From: Tepidicella xavieri
GTDB taxonomy: Bacteria; Pseudomonadota; Gammaproteobacteria; Burkholderiales; Burkholderiaceae_C
Length of the DNA: 64,000 nt
Assembly (NCBI RefSeq): GCF_004363315.1
Contig: NZ_SNYL01000004.1
Coordinates: forward strand, 147,677 to 211,676
Direction: 5' to 3'
Shown here: positions 1 to 8,867 of the stretch, piece by piece
Numbering within the stretch: the first letter of the stretch is position 1
Layout of the letters: every line of letters starts with the position of its first letter
Program-made: the position numbers and the translations under genes
Notes under the pieces: generated by a model
What the model was told of the DNA's origin: nothing
Databases searched by the model: none
What the model saw: the letters and a program-made list of their open reading frames with translations, nothing else

Positions 1-1179
1 GGCAACATCGCAGCACCTGCGGTGTCGGCCGCGGTGCAGGCGGTCTCTGAGGCCAGCTACCGGTATGTCGCCACCAAGTCTCAGGCCAAGCCCCGGGCTT
101 TGCAAAAGGTGACCGTGGGCGTGGCCGATGCGGGCGCGGTGCGGCAGGCCTTCGAGCAGGGGGTGGCGGTGGCCCACGGCGTGGAATGGGCGCGTGAGTG
201 GGCCAACCGGCCCGGCAACCATGCCACGCCCACCCTGCTGGCCGAGGCCGCCCGGCAACTGGGCCGCCAGCCCAAGGTGTCGGTCGAGGTGCTGGGCCCC
301 AAAGAGGTGGCCAAGCTGGGCATGGGGGCATTCATGGCGGTGGCCCAAGGCTCCAGCGAGCCGCTGCGTTTCATCGTGCTCAAGTATCAGGGGGCGGCCA
401 AGTCGAGCGTCCCGGTGGTGTTGGTGGGCAAGGGCATCACCTTCGACACGGGGGGCATTTCCCTCAAACCCGCCCCCGAGATGGACGAGATGAAATTCGA
501 CATGGGCGGCGCAGCCAGCGTGCTGGGCACCTTTGCCGCGCTGGCTCGGCTGCAACCCGCCATCAACGTCGTCGGGCTGGTGCCCAGTTGCGAAAACATG
601 CCGGACGGGCGCGCCATCAAGCCCGGCGATGTGGTCACCAGCATGAGCGGGCAGACGATCGAAATCCTCAACACCGATGCCGAAGGGCGCTTGATCCTGT
701 GCGACGCGCTCACCTACGCCCAGCGCTTCCAGCCCCGCGCGCTGATCGACGTGGCCACGCTGACCGGCGCTTGCGTGATCGCCCTGGGTGGCGTGCGTGC
801 CGGCATGTACGCCAATCGCGACGAACTGGCGCAGGCGCTCTATCAGGCCGGCGAGCAGGCGCTCGATCCGTGCTGGCGCATGCCGCTGGACGACGAGTAC
901 GCCGAAGGGCTGAAGTCGCCCTTTGCCGACATGGCCAACGTGGCTGGACGGCCAGCCGGTTCCGTGACGGCGGCCAAGTTCCTGCAAAAGTTCGTGGGCG
1001 AGGCGCCCTGGGCGCACCTGGACATTGCTGGCGTGGCTTGGAAGGGCGGGGCGGCCAAGGGAGCGACAGGGCGGCCGGTGCCGCTGCTCGTGCAGTATTT
1101 GCTCGACGAGGCCAGCCGCCTGGCACAGGAACCGCGCCGATCGGCCAAGACGGCGGCCAAAACCCCTCGCAAGCGCTGA
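1..1179 (+). CDS. pepA: Leucyl aminopeptidase (5' end outside window)
   Basis: M17-family cytosolic aminopeptidase that removes N-terminal residues from peptides with a two-metal centre. The reading frame is open from base 1, so about 392 C-terminal residues are present and the N-terminal domain is cut off by the window edge. The metal-binding segment [15 protein letters not shown] (near 430-475) and the family signature NTDAEGRL (670-693) are intact. The tail is basic ([11 protein letters not shown]). holC follows after 14 bases, the usual pepA-holC arrangement. The GTG at 22 is internal, not a start. Confidence 0.95.
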   Translation, partial: GNIAAPAVSAAVQAVSEASYRYVATKSQAKPRALQKVTVGVADAGAVRQAFEQGVAVAHGVEWAREWANRPGNHATPTLLAEAARQLGRQPKVSVEVLGPKEVAKLGMGAFMAVAQGSSEPLRFIVLKYQGAAKSSVPVVLVGKGITFDTGGISLKPAPEMDEMKFDMGGAASVLGTFAALARLQPAINVVGLVPSCENMPDGRAIKPGDVVTSMSGQTIEILNTDAEGRLILCDALTYAQRFQPRALIDVATLTGACVIALGGVRAGMYANRDELAQALYQAGEQALDPCWRMPLDDEYAEGLKSPFADMANVAGRPAGSVTAAKFLQKFVGEAPWAHLDIAGVAWKGGAAKGATGRPVPLLVQYLLDEASRLAQEPRRSAKTAAKTPRKR

Positions 1180-1193
1180 CCGTGTCGGCAGCC

Positions 1194-1655
1194 ATGTCCC
1201 CGGCCATCGCCTTTCACTTCAATGTGCCGGCGTCGCCACAGGCTTATCTGTGCCGCCTGTTGCGCAAAGCCTCGCTCGCTGGCCTGCGCAGTTGGGTGCT
1301 GCTGCCGCAAGACCTGCTTCGCCCCTTGGATGACGCCTTGTGGACGTTTTCGGCCGAGGACTTCATCCCGCACGCGGTGTGCGGCATCGTGCCGCCTGCG
1401 CAGTGGCAGCGCGCGGCCGTGGTCCTGTCGGACGGGGCCATGCCTGAGCCCGGGTCCGGCGTTTCGGTGCTGGTGAACCTGTTGCCGGCCGTGCCGCCCG
1501 GGTTTGAAGGCTTTCAACGGCTCATCGAGGTCGTGCCCGAAGACGATGCCCTCAAGGCGGCGGCCCGGCAGCGTTGGCGCCATTACACCGGCTTGGGCTA
1601 CACCATCGAGCGCCATGACGTGGCGCAACTGGCGCAGCGCCTGCAAGAACGCTGA
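1194..1655 (+). CDS. holC: DNA polymerase III subunit chi
   Basis: Chi links the clamp loader (through psi) to single-strand binding protein at the replication fork. The 153-residue product has the family opening FHFNVP followed by CRLLRKA, and an acidic-aromatic middle part (LWTFSAEDFIPH) typical of HolC. I place the start at ATG 1194, giving MSPAIAFHFN; an in-frame GTG at 1182 is an alternative. It lies directly behind pepA and is probably cotranscribed with it. Confidence 0.9.
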   Translation: MSPAIAFHFNVPASPQAYLCRLLRKASLAGLRSWVLLPQDLLRPLDDALWTFSAEDFIPHAVCGIVPPAQWQRAAVVLSDGAMPEPGSGVSVLVNLLPAVPPGFEGFQRLIEVVPEDDALKAAARQRWRHYTGLGYTIERHDVAQLAQRLQER

Positions 1656-1686
1656 AGGGCCAGACCCCAAACGCGCATCACAAACG

Positions 1687-1712
1687 CACATGGCCCCGAA
1701 CGGGGCCATGTG
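1687..1712. terminator. Hairpin between convergent holC and SWIB gene
   Basis: A perfect 12-base inverted repeat (CACATGGCCCCG / CGGGGCCATGTG) separated by AA lies between two converging genes. There is no U-tract on either side, so it is a terminator candidate that could serve both strands rather than a textbook intrinsic terminator. Confidence 0.5.
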
Positions 1713-1732
1713 GGCAACGTGACGCGGCTGAA

Positions 1733-2029
1733 TCAGGACAGGTGGCCGCTGATCAGTTTGGTCATCTCGAACATCGAGACCTGCGGCTTCTTGAAAATGT
1801 CTTTGAGCTTCGCGTCGGCGTTGATCATGCGCTTGTTGGTGGCGTCCTGCAGCTTGTTCTTCTTGATGTACTCCCAGACCTTCTTGGTCACCTCCGTGCG
1901 GGGCATGGGCTTGCTGCCGATGACGGCGGCCAGCGTGGGGCTCGGGGTCATGGGTTTCATGAAAGCGGCGTTGGGCGTGCGCTTGGCCGGCGCAGCTTTA
2001 GCAGCAGGAGCTTTTTTCGCAGTTGCCAT
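1733..2029 (-). CDS. SWIB/MDM2-domain protein
   Basis: A 98-residue protein with a Lys/Ala/Pro-rich N-terminus (about residues 1-22) followed by one SWIB domain (about 25-95, with MTPSPTLAAVIG and KKVWEYIKKNKLQD). Stand-alone SWIB proteins are common in Burkholderiales and Chlamydiae and are thought to bind DNA or chromatin-like complexes; the bacterial role is not established. The basic tail supports nucleic-acid contact (inference). A good AAGGA ribosome site lies upstream. It converges on holC. Confidence 0.85.
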   Translation of the reverse strand: MATAKKAPAAKAAPAKRTPNAAFMKPMTPSPTLAAVIGSKPMPRTEVTKKVWEYIKKNKLQDATNKRMINADAKLKDIFKKPQVSMFEMTKLISGHLS

Positions 2030-2296
2030 GTGTCAAGTCCTTCTGTGGGTTTGAGTCATGTCATGGGGTGTATCCAACACCGGCCACGAACGGTGGTCAT
2101 CCTATACGCAAAGTTCCCGGTTTCATAGAGAGGCAAAGGGTTTTTTTCGGGGGGCATGGGTTTTTCCTAGGGGGTGATGAACGTGCGCGACATTCAGCGC
2201 AAGCGGTGTCAGCCTCTTGAAAGCAACCGGCCAGGCTGCTCGGCTATCATCGGCTGGAAATCGGCCTGTCTCGGGGCTGTCACGATGAGGATGACC

Positions 2297-2791
2297 GTGA
2301 AATTTGCCACTTGCGATTTGTGCGATGCGTACAAGAACGATCTGAGCGGAGACTTTCGGGTACTGCCCCCGGTGTTTCGGGATTTCGGCGGGCGACAGGC
2401 GTTTGCCGGCCCGGTGGCCACGGTCAAGTGCCATGAAGACAACTCCCTGGTGAAAGCCGCCGTCGAGTCCCCCGGGCTCGGGCGTGTGCTGGTGGTGGAC
2501 GGTGGCGGCTCGTTGCGGCGGGCGTTGGTCGGGGGCAATCTGGCGGCGGCAGCGGCCCGGCATGGCTGGGCCGGCGTGGTGGTGGACGGCTGCGTGCGCG
2601 ACGTGGCCGAACTGCGTGCCTGCGACGTGGGCATCCGTGCTCTGGCGGCCATGCCGCTGCCTACCGAAAAGCGTCAGCAGGGGCTCAGCGACGTGCCGGT
2701 CTGGATCCAGGGCGTGCCCGTGCGCCCCGGCGAATGGCTGTACGCCGACGAAGACGGCATCGTCATCAGCCGGACACCGATCCACCCCTGA
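2297..2791 (+). CDS. rraA: RraA-family protein (RNase E inhibitor-like / 4-hydroxy-4-methyl-2-oxoglutarate aldolase fold)
   Basis: In Escherichia coli RraA binds RNase E and lowers mRNA decay; relatives are aldolases of the same fold. The motif [20 protein letters not shown] and the later [10 protein letters not shown] match the family. I chose GTG 2297 because it aligns with the MK start of E. coli RraA ([12 protein letters not shown]) and has GAGG six bases upstream. ATG codons at 2291 and 2285 are in frame and remain possible. Whether it acts as an RNase regulator or an aldolase cannot be told from sequence alone. Confidence 0.88.
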   Translation: MKFATCDLCDAYKNDLSGDFRVLPPVFRDFGGRQAFAGPVATVKCHEDNSLVKAAVESPGLGRVLVVDGGGSLRRALVGGNLAAAAARHGWAGVVVDGCVRDVAELRACDVGIRALAAMPLPTEKRQQGLSDVPVWIQGVPVRPGEWLYADEDGIVISRTPIHP

Positions 2792-2843
2792 ATGCCACGG
2801 CTCAAGTGCGGGGCGCAAGACCTTTGGCGGGCAGGCGCGGGAC

Positions 2844-3656
2844 TCAGGCCGTCAGGCCTTTGTACAGCATGAAGCCGGCCAACGCATACAGGATCAGGGC
2901 AAACAGCCGTTTCAGCGGTTTGACGGGCAGGGCGTGAGCGGCCCGCACGCCCAGCGGCGCGGTCAGCACGCTGGCCGTGGAGATGACCAGCAACGCCGGC
3001 AGATAGATGTAGCCGATGGAGCCGGCAGGCAACCCCGGTACGCCGCTGCCGGAGACGATGTAGCCCGCCGCATTGGCCAACGCAATCGGAAAGCCCAAGG
3101 CCGCGCTGGTGGCCACGGCCTGGTGCATGGCCACGTTGCACCACGTCAGGAAGGGCACGCTCACGAAGCCGCCACCGGCGCCCACCAGCCCGGACAGGAA
3201 ACCGATCACGCCCCCGGCAGCGAACTGCCCCGGCGTGCCCGGCAGCGTGCGGCTGGGGCGGGGCTTGCGGTCCAGCAGCATCTGGGTACCTGAAAACGCC
3301 ACGAAACCTGCGAACACCAGCGCCAGCCAGCGGCCGCCCAGCACGGCAAACACGCCCAGGCTGGCCAGTGCCGCGCCGGCCACGATGCCCGGGGCCAGGC
3401 GCGCGACGATATCCCAGCGCACGGCGCCACGGCGGTGATGCGCCCGGACGCTGGACAGCGACGTGAAGACGATCGTGGCCATGGAGGTCGCGATGGCGAC
3501 CTTGACCGCCAGATCGGCAGACACCCCTTGCGCGGTGACGATCACGGTGATGAAAGGCACCATCAGCATGCCGCCGCCGATGCCGAGCAGGCCCGCCAGA
3601 AAGCCCGTGAACATGCCCAAGGCCAGCAACTGGGCCACCAGCAGGAGATCCAACAT
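2844..3656 (-). CDS. TauE/SafE (TSUP) family membrane permease
   Basis: A 270-residue inner-membrane protein with about eight hydrophobic segments and the duplicated family motif: GFLAGLLGIGGGMLMVP near the N-terminus and GFLSGLVGAGGGFVSVP in the middle. TSUP proteins export sulfite, sulfoacetate or other organosulfur anions; the substrate here is unknown. No Shine-Dalgarno sequence is visible; the 25 bases before the ATG are pyrimidine-rich. It lies 28 bases behind the 6S RNA 3' end on the same strand, so it may be read from 6S read-through. Confidence 0.88.
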   Translation of the reverse strand: MLDLLLVAQLLALGMFTGFLAGLLGIGGGMLMVPFITVIVTAQGVSADLAVKVAIATSMATIVFTSLSSVRAHHRRGAVRWDIVARLAPGIVAGAALASLGVFAVLGGRWLALVFAGFVAFSGTQMLLDRKPRPSRTLPGTPGQFAAGGVIGFLSGLVGAGGGFVSVPFLTWCNVAMHQAVATSAALGFPIALANAAGYIVSGSGVPGLPAGSIGYIYLPALLVISTASVLTAPLGVRAAHALPVKPLKRLFALILYALAGFMLYKGLTA

Positions 3657-3684
3657 GCAAGAGGGGGAGAGGTAGGGGAAAGGT

Positions 3685-3856
3685 GTCCGCCGTTGTGCCG
3701 GACCGTCATCCTGAACGTGGGGGTTCAGGTGGGCGAGGGCAGCGCAGCTTCGGGTTCGTCTGACGCGAGACGATCACACCCACTGCGCGATGTACCAAGC
3801 CCGGGCTCAATGAGCATTGGTTCAAGGAAATATAAAGCCCGACTCCAACGGCAGAC
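3685..3856 (-). ncRNA. ssrS: 6S RNA
   Basis: Between zapA and the TSUP gene the minus strand holds a ~172-nt RNA candidate. Its ends pair over 11 bp (GTCTGCCGTTG at 3856-3846 with CAACGGCGGAC at 3695-3685), as in the 6S closing stem. Inside are the family-typical TTCCTTGAACC and CACCTGAACC..GTTCAGG segments. The zapA-ssrS order is the standard proteobacterial arrangement. 6S RNA mimics an open promoter and sequesters housekeeping RNA polymerase in stationary phase. The ends are inferred from the stem and the -10 box. Confidence 0.85.
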
Positions 3857-3862
3857 GCCCCG

Positions 3863-3868
3863 ATTGTA
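3863..3868 (-). promoter_or_regulatory. -10 box of the 6S RNA gene
   Basis: TACAAT on the minus strand sits seven bases before the G that opens the predicted 6S closing stem (3856). No convincing -35 hexamer was seen at 16-18 bases spacing. Confidence 0.55.
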
Positions 3869-3894
3869 GTACGTCGCCTGGCAGCGAGGACCGC

Positions 3895-4257
3895 TCAGAA
3901 CAACCGTCCGTCCGGCGCGAGGGCGGCATCGAGGCGTTGCAGCAGGGCTTGCAGTTGGGCCTCCTGCTCGGCCAGCCGCGCAGATTCCTCGGTTTCCCCG
4001 GATTCGGTTTGCCCAAATGAGGAATTCCGAAAGGCGCCCGCGTCTTTCTGGAACAGTTCAAAGGCAATGTTCAGCGCAGCCAGCACGGCGATGCGGTCTC
4101 GCGCCTTGACCTTGCCGGCATCGCGGATGCGGCACATGGCGCCATCGACCTTGGCCACGGCCTCGCGCAGCGCCTCTTCGCCATCGACCGGGCAAGCCAG
4201 CATGTAGCTCTGGCTCATGATCTGGACTTCGACTTGCTTGATGCCTGGCTTGTTCAT
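3895..4257 (-). CDS. zapA: Cell division protein ZapA
   Basis: ZapA binds and bundles FtsZ at the division ring. The 120-residue product has the family N-terminus (KQVEVQIMSQSYMLACPVDGE), the helix EALREAVAKVDGAMCRIRD and the conserved KARDRIAVLAALNIAFEL, followed by a C-terminal coiled-coil helix. Its ATG overlaps the stop of the preceding gene (ATGA). The 6S RNA gene follows downstream. Confidence 0.93.
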   Translation of the reverse strand: MNKPGIKQVEVQIMSQSYMLACPVDGEEALREAVAKVDGAMCRIRDAGKVKARDRIAVLAALNIAFELFQKDAGAFRNSSFGQTESGETEESARLAEQEAQLQALLQRLDAALAPDGRLF

Positions 4258-4472
4258 GCCTCGGGCTCCTGGGATTCGGCGGGAAGTTGAGCCAGCAGGG
4301 CGTCCAGGCGCTGGCGGGCCGCATGGCACTGCTGGCGCAATTGATCGCGCTCTGACCGCAGGGTCTCCACCTGCTGCTGCAACAACTGGTTGACCCGCTG
4401 CAACTCCTCGTGGCGGAGCAGCAACCGGTCCACGCGCTCGGATAGCTGGTCGATGTAGATCTGCAGAGGCAT
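4254..4472 (-). CDS. Small coiled-coil protein, ZapB-like (TIGR02449 type)
   Basis: A 72-residue protein that is almost entirely one coiled coil (SERVDRLLLRHEELQRVNQLLQ, then QQVETLRSERDQLRQQ). Its position, translationally coupled by an ATGA overlap to zapA, suggests a role at the division septum as a ZapB-like partner (inference from context and the TIGR02449 family). ATG 4472 has GTGGAG just upstream. It is too short and simple in composition for firmer assignment. Confidence 0.8.
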   Translation of the reverse strand: MPLQIYIDQLSERVDRLLLRHEELQRVNQLLQQQVETLRSERDQLRQQCHAARQRLDALLAQLPAESQEPEA

Positions 4473-4522
4473 TTGCTCCACATTGTAGAGCCGCCGGCAC
4501 AGGCCGGCTAGAATGCAGGATG

Positions 4523-4736
4523 TTGGTGCTCGCTGCCCGGTTCCTGGGCAGCGGTTAAACGGGAAGCTGGAGGCGCGTGGCTGTGGCCAGTCGCGCGTTA
4601 ACCAGCGCTGCCCCCGCAACGGTAAGTGGACAGGTTGCTCCCTGGGGTGACCTCGCTTTCGCCCACCTCGCCACTGAAAGCCCCTGGCTTTCGGGAAGGC
4701 GGTGAAGGTTGTTTCCACCAGCCCGGATACCGGCCA
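4523..4736 (+). promoter_or_regulatory. Cobalamin riboswitch
   Basis: The leader of btuB carries the conserved parts of an adenosylcobalamin aptamer in order: TTAAACGGGAA (near 4555), GCCCCCGCAACGGTAAG (near 4610) and the B12 box GCCACTG (4670-4676). A paired segment ending in GCCCGGATACCGGCC follows (to 4735). It should repress the downstream uptake and synthesis genes when cobalamin is plentiful. About 75 bases separate it from btuB. No intrinsic terminator is visible there, so control of translation initiation is more likely than attenuation (inference). Confidence 0.93.
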
Positions 4737-4811
4737 ACGAGGTGGCTCTGCGTGCAACGCGGGGCCGTGATGCCCATGCACTGTCGGGGAAGGCGGTGAG
4801 GGTGACAAGCA

Positions 4812-6689
4812 TTGTTTGTTGTCATGCGTATTTCTGTAGACAGCGCCCGTGTGGCGTGCGTGCCTGCGGCCATTCTGGCTGGGTGGGCGGGGGTGATCGT
4901 GCCTGCGTCGGCCGAGACGGCGCAGATGGAAACGGTGGTGGTGACGGCGACGCGGGTGGCCACGCCGCTGACGGATCTGCTGGCCGATGTGTCGATCATC
5001 GACCGGGCGCAACTCGAACAGGCCGGGATGCAGTCGCTCATCGATGTGCTGGCGAATCTGCCGGGCGTGCAGGTGACTGCCAACGGCAGTTACCGCTCCA
5101 ATTCGGGGGTGTTTCTGCGTGGGGCCACCTCGTCCCAAACCATTTTGCTGATCAACGGGGTGCGCGTGGGTTCTGCCACGTCCGGTGGCTACTCCCTGGA
5201 AAACCTGCCGCTGGACCGGATCGAGCGCGTCGAGGTGCTGCGTGGCGCGGCGGCGGCACTGTACGGTCCCGATGCAGTCGGCGGCGTGATTCAGGTATTC
5301 ACCCGCGAGCCCCAGGACGGGCTGATGCGTTCGGCCACCGTGGGAGCGGGAACGGATGGGCAGCGCAAGCTGGGCGCCTCGTTGCAAGGGCAGACCGGCG
5401 ACTGGGGGTACAGCCTGGGGGCCAGCCATGAGCGGGCCAAGGGTATCAACGTCAAGCTGCCGGGCGCTTCCGGCTTCAACCCCGATACCGATGGGTTCGA
5501 GTTCTCCAGCCTCGATGCCAGCCTGCGCTACCGGGTCAATGCCCGGCATGCGGTGTCGGCTCAAGTGCTGTTCAGCGACGGCGAGTACGATTTCGACGGC
5601 GCGCCATCGCCCAATCCCCTCAGCCTGAACGCCGCCACCGCCCGGGCCGTGGCGCACCCTCGGCTGGAGCAGCAAGTGCTGAAATGGACGGCCGACTGGA
5701 CCGCCGACTGGACATCGACCTTGACGTACGGACGCTCCCAGGACGTTTCGGTCAACCGCTACTGGCGCATCGCCGACGGGGCGCCCGCCGGCGCGAGCCG
5801 CTTCAACACCACCCGCACCCAACTCGTCTGGCAAAACGACATTCGCTGGGGGCGCGACACGCTGAGCCTGATTGCCGAGCAGCGTGAGGACGAGGTGGAC
5901 AGCACGACCCTTTACACGGTGTCGTCACGCACCGTGCGGGGGCTGGCGGCCTCGTACGCGATGAAAGGGCAAGATTGGGATGGGTTGGCCACCGTGCGGC
6001 ATGACCGCAACTCCCAGTTCGGCAGCTTCAACACCTGGGCGCTGTCGGCGGGCTACAAGCTCAGCCCGTCGTTGCGGTTGGTGGGCAGCATGGGGACGAC
6101 CTTCCAAGCGCCCAGCTTCAACCAGTTGTACTTCCCCGGCTTTGGCAACCCCGAGCTGACGCCGCAGAAAGGCCGGGCGCATGAGGTGGGCTTGCGCTAT
6201 CAGCAGGGGGCCACCCGGGCCAGCGCCGTGCTGTACCGCAACCGGGTCCAAGGCTTCATCACCCCTTCGACCAATGTGCAGTCCAACTTGGCCGTGCTAG
6301 AGGGCGTGACGCTGACGTGGGACCAATCCTGGGGCGCGACGGCGCTGTCTGTGTCCTATGACCATGCCGATCCGCGCCTCAAGCCCAGCAATGACCGTGT
6401 GGTGCGGGTGGCCCGCCACGTGTTGCGCACCCAGGTCAGCCATCGGCAGGGGCCCTGGCAGTCTTATGCCGAGCTGCGCTTGTCCAGCGACCGCGAGGAT
6501 ACCCAATGGCCGGGACGGGTGACGCTGCCGGGCTACGGGGTGTTGAATGTGGGGGCCACTTATCACATCCGCCCGAACCTGAGCCTGCAGGCGCGGCTGA
6601 ACAACCTGACGGACAAGACCTACTCGCTGGCCAACGGGTTCACCACGCCGGGGCGCAATTTTTTCGTCTCGCTGAACTGGAACGACTGA
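4812..6689 (+). CDS. btuB: TonB-dependent outer-membrane vitamin B12 receptor
   Basis: BtuB takes up cobalamin across the outer membrane with TonB energy. The product has a signal peptide (to about ASAETAQ), a TonB-box-like METVVVTA, a plug domain (VSIIDRAQLEQAG .. LINGVRVG .. VEVLRGAAAALYGPDAVGG) and a C-terminal beta barrel. TTG 4812 has GAGGGT eight bases upstream; ATG 4824 is in frame but has no ribosome site at useful distance, so the start is uncertain by four codons. It is the first gene under the riboswitch. The receptor could also serve cobinamide or another corrinoid. Confidence 0.93.
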   Translation: MFVVMRISVDSARVACVPAAILAGWAGVIVPASAETAQMETVVVTATRVATPLTDLLADVSIIDRAQLEQAGMQSLIDVLANLPGVQVTANGSYRSNSGVFLRGATSSQTILLINGVRVGSATSGGYSLENLPLDRIERVEVLRGAAAALYGPDAVGGVIQVFTREPQDGLMRSATVGAGTDGQRKLGASLQGQTGDWGYSLGASHERAKGINVKLPGASGFNPDTDGFEFSSLDASLRYRVNARHAVSAQVLFSDGEYDFDGAPSPNPLSLNAATARAVAHPRLEQQVLKWTADWTADWTSTLTYGRSQDVSVNRYWRIADGAPAGASRFNTTRTQLVWQNDIRWGRDTLSLIAEQREDEVDSTTLYTVSSRTVRGLAASYAMKGQDWDGLATVRHDRNSQFGSFNTWALSAGYKLSPSLRLVGSMGTTFQAPSFNQLYFPGFGNPELTPQKGRAHEVGLRYQQGATRASAVLYRNRVQGFITPSTNVQSNLAVLEGVTLTWDQSWGATALSVSYDHADPRLKPSNDRVVRVARHVLRTQVSHRQGPWQSYAELRLSSDREDTQWPGRVTLPGYGVLNVGATYHIRPNLSLQARLNNLTDKTYSLANGFTTPGRNFFVSLNWND

Positions 6690-6693
6690 GCCG

Positions 6694-8055
6694 ATGCCGA
6701 ACACCCCCGCCCGTTGCCCCGCTTTGTTGATTGCCGCTCCGGCCTCGGGGCAGGGCAAGACCACCGTGACCGCTGCGCTGGCGCGTCTGTTGACGCGGCG
6801 TGGCTGGCGGGTGGGGGTGTTCAAGTGTGGGCCCGATTTTTTGGATCCGCACTGGCACGCGCTGGCGTGCGGCGCCGAGGTGGACAACCTGGATCTGTGG
6901 ATCAACGGTGAAGCCGACGTGCGGCAGCGCCTGTACCAGGCGGCCTTGGCCCATGACGTGCTGCTCATCGAGGGGGTGATGGGGCTGTTCGACGGCCAGC
7001 CCAGCGCCGCCGATCTGGCCAGCCGTTTCGGCATCGCGGTGCTGGCGGTGATCGATGCGGCGGCGATGGCCGGCACCTTCGGTGCCATCGTGCATGGCTT
7101 GCGCCATTACCGTCCGGGCCTGCCCTGGGCGGGCGTGCTCGCCAACCGGGTGGGCAGTGAAGGCCATGCCCGGATGCTTCGGCAAGCGGTGTGCGGCGCG
7201 GCTGCGGACGGTGCCGCTGCCAGCGACTTGGACGCTGGCTGGCTGGGCGCCTTGCCGCGTGAGGCCAGGTGGGCATTGCCCGAGCGTCATTTGGGGCTGA
7301 CGGTGGCCAGCGAGTTGCCAGACGCCAATGAGCGGCTCGACGCCTGGGCCGATGCGCTGGCCAGCACGCCGCTGGGCCTGCTGGACCGCGCCGGCTGGCA
7401 GCGCTGGGCGGTGGACTTCGCGCCCGTGGCCGATGCCGCCCCTGAGCCACTGCTGGCCGGGCGCACCGTGGCCGTGGCGCGTGATGCCGCTTTCTGCTTC
7501 ATCTATCCGGCCAACCTGCGCGTTTTGGAAGCGTTGGGGGCGAGGGTGGCGTACTTCTCGCCACTGGCCGACGAGCCCTTGCCCGACGGTTGCGATGCGG
7601 TGTGGTTGCCAGGCGGCTATCCGGAGCTGCATGCCGCAACGCTGACGCGCAACCGGCGCACGCGCGAGAGCCTGACGGCCCATGTGTCCGCCGGGCGGGC
7701 CGTGTGGGCCGAATGTGGAGGCATGATGCTGCTGTTCGATGGCATCACCCACACCGATGGCCGGCGCTGGCCGATGTGGGGGCTGCTGCCCGGCGAAGTG
7801 ACCATGCAGGGGCGGCTGGCCGCGCTGGGGCCGCAGCAGTGGCGCACCCCGCGCGGCGTGCTGCGCGGGCATACCTTTCACCACTCCACCGTGGCCACGG
7901 CCTGGCCGGCCGATGCGCAAACCGAGCCGGTCAGCTCCTTCGGCCAGCCAGAAAGGGTGTATCGGCGTGGTGCTCTGCGTGCCAGCTACTTCCATGCGTG
8001 GTTTGCGTCCAGCCCGGCGGCCACGGCAGCCCTGTTCTCGGCGGAGGCCGCATGA
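6694..8055 (+). CDS. cobB: Hydrogenobyrinic acid a,c-diamide synthase
   Basis: ATP- and glutamine-dependent amidation of side chains a and c of hydrogenobyrinate, directly before cobalt insertion in the aerobic pathway. The 453-residue protein has an N-terminal P-loop-like APASGQGKTT (residues 15-24), then KCGPDFLDPHWH, and a C-terminal class I glutamine amidotransferase domain with the nucleophile Cys341 in AECGGMM. CbiA of the anaerobic pathway is homologous; the CobG/CobF/CobN neighbours argue for CobB. It starts four bases after btuB and its stop overlaps the next start. Confidence 0.93.
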   Translation: MPNTPARCPALLIAAPASGQGKTTVTAALARLLTRRGWRVGVFKCGPDFLDPHWHALACGAEVDNLDLWINGEADVRQRLYQAALAHDVLLIEGVMGLFDGQPSAADLASRFGIAVLAVIDAAAMAGTFGAIVHGLRHYRPGLPWAGVLANRVGSEGHARMLRQAVCGAAADGAAASDLDAGWLGALPREARWALPERHLGLTVASELPDANERLDAWADALASTPLGLLDRAGWQRWAVDFAPVADAAPEPLLAGRTVAVARDAAFCFIYPANLRVLEALGARVAYFSPLADEPLPDGCDAVWLPGGYPELHAATLTRNRRTRESLTAHVSAGRAVWAECGGMMLLFDGITHTDGRRWPMWGLLPGEVTMQGRLAALGPQQWRTPRGVLRGHTFHHSTVATAWPADAQTEPVSSFGQPERVYRRGALRASYFHAWFASSPAATAALFSAEAA

Positions 8056-8867
8056 CCCAGCCAGGCCCCCAGCGCATCGTCTGCCTGACGGAAGAAACCA
8101 CCGAGTGGCTCTACCTGCTCGGGCAATCGCACCGCATCGTGGGCATCAGCGGCTACACGGTGCGTCCACGCCGGGCGCGGGAGGAAAAGCCCAAGGTCAG
8201 CGCTTTTCTGAGTGCCAAGATCGACAGGATTCTGGCGTTGGAGCCGGATTGCGTGTTCGGCTTTTCGGATTTGCAGGCCGATATCGCCGCGGCGCTGATC
8301 CGTGCCGGCGTGCAGGTCACGGTGTTCAACCAACGCAGCGTGGAGGGCATTTTCGGCATGCTGTATCAGGTGGCGGCCATGGTGGGCTGCGCCGAAGAGG
8401 GGCTGGCCCGTATCGGGGCGATGCGCCAGCGGCTGGCCGAGATCGCTCAAGCCGCCGCCGCGCTCGACGCCGAAGGCCGGCGGCGGCCCCGGGTGTTTTT
8501 CGAGGAATGGGACGATCCCCACATCAGCGGCATTCGCTGGGTGTCGGAACTGGTCGGCGTGGCCGGGGGCGTGGATATCTTCCCCGAGCTGGCCGTGCAA
8601 GCGCTGGGTAAGGACCGCGTCATTGCCGATGGGGCCGAGATCGTGCGCCGTGCCCCCGACATGGTCATTGGCTCGTGGTGTGGCAAGAAGTTTCGCCCGG
8701 AAAAGGTGGCTGCGCGTCCTGGCTGGGCCGACGTGCCGGCCGTGCGCGATGGGCAACTTTTCGAAATCAAGTCGGCCGACATTCTTCAGCCTGGCCCGGC
8801 CGCGCTGACCGACGGCGTGGAACAGTTGCACCGGCTGATCCAGCAGTGGCGGAGGTTGCATGGCTGA
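8052..8867 (+). CDS. BtuF-like substrate-binding-fold protein without signal peptide
   Basis: A 271-residue protein of the periplasmic cobalamin/siderophore-binding fold (RIVCLTEETTEWLYLLGQ at the N-terminus, then ILALEPDCVFGFSDLQADI, and a C-terminal GWADVPAVRDGQLFEI). The fold begins at once after MTQPGPQ, so no signal peptide or lipobox is present and the product should stay in the cytoplasm. It is coupled by ATGA to cobB and overlaps cobU by 8 bases. A classical exported BtuF follows two genes later. A cytoplasmic corrinoid-binding or chaperone role is inference; it may instead be a paralogue that lost its signal. Confidence 0.8.
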   Translation: MTQPGPQRIVCLTEETTEWLYLLGQSHRIVGISGYTVRPRRAREEKPKVSAFLSAKIDRILALEPDCVFGFSDLQADIAAALIRAGVQVTVFNQRSVEGIFGMLYQVAAMVGCAEEGLARIGAMRQRLAEIAQAAAALDAEGRRRPRVFFEEWDDPHISGIRWVSELVGVAGGVDIFPELAVQALGKDRVIADGAEIVRRAPDMVIGSWCGKKFRPEKVAARPGWADVPAVRDGQLFEIKSADILQPGPAALTDGVEQLHRLIQQWRRLHG

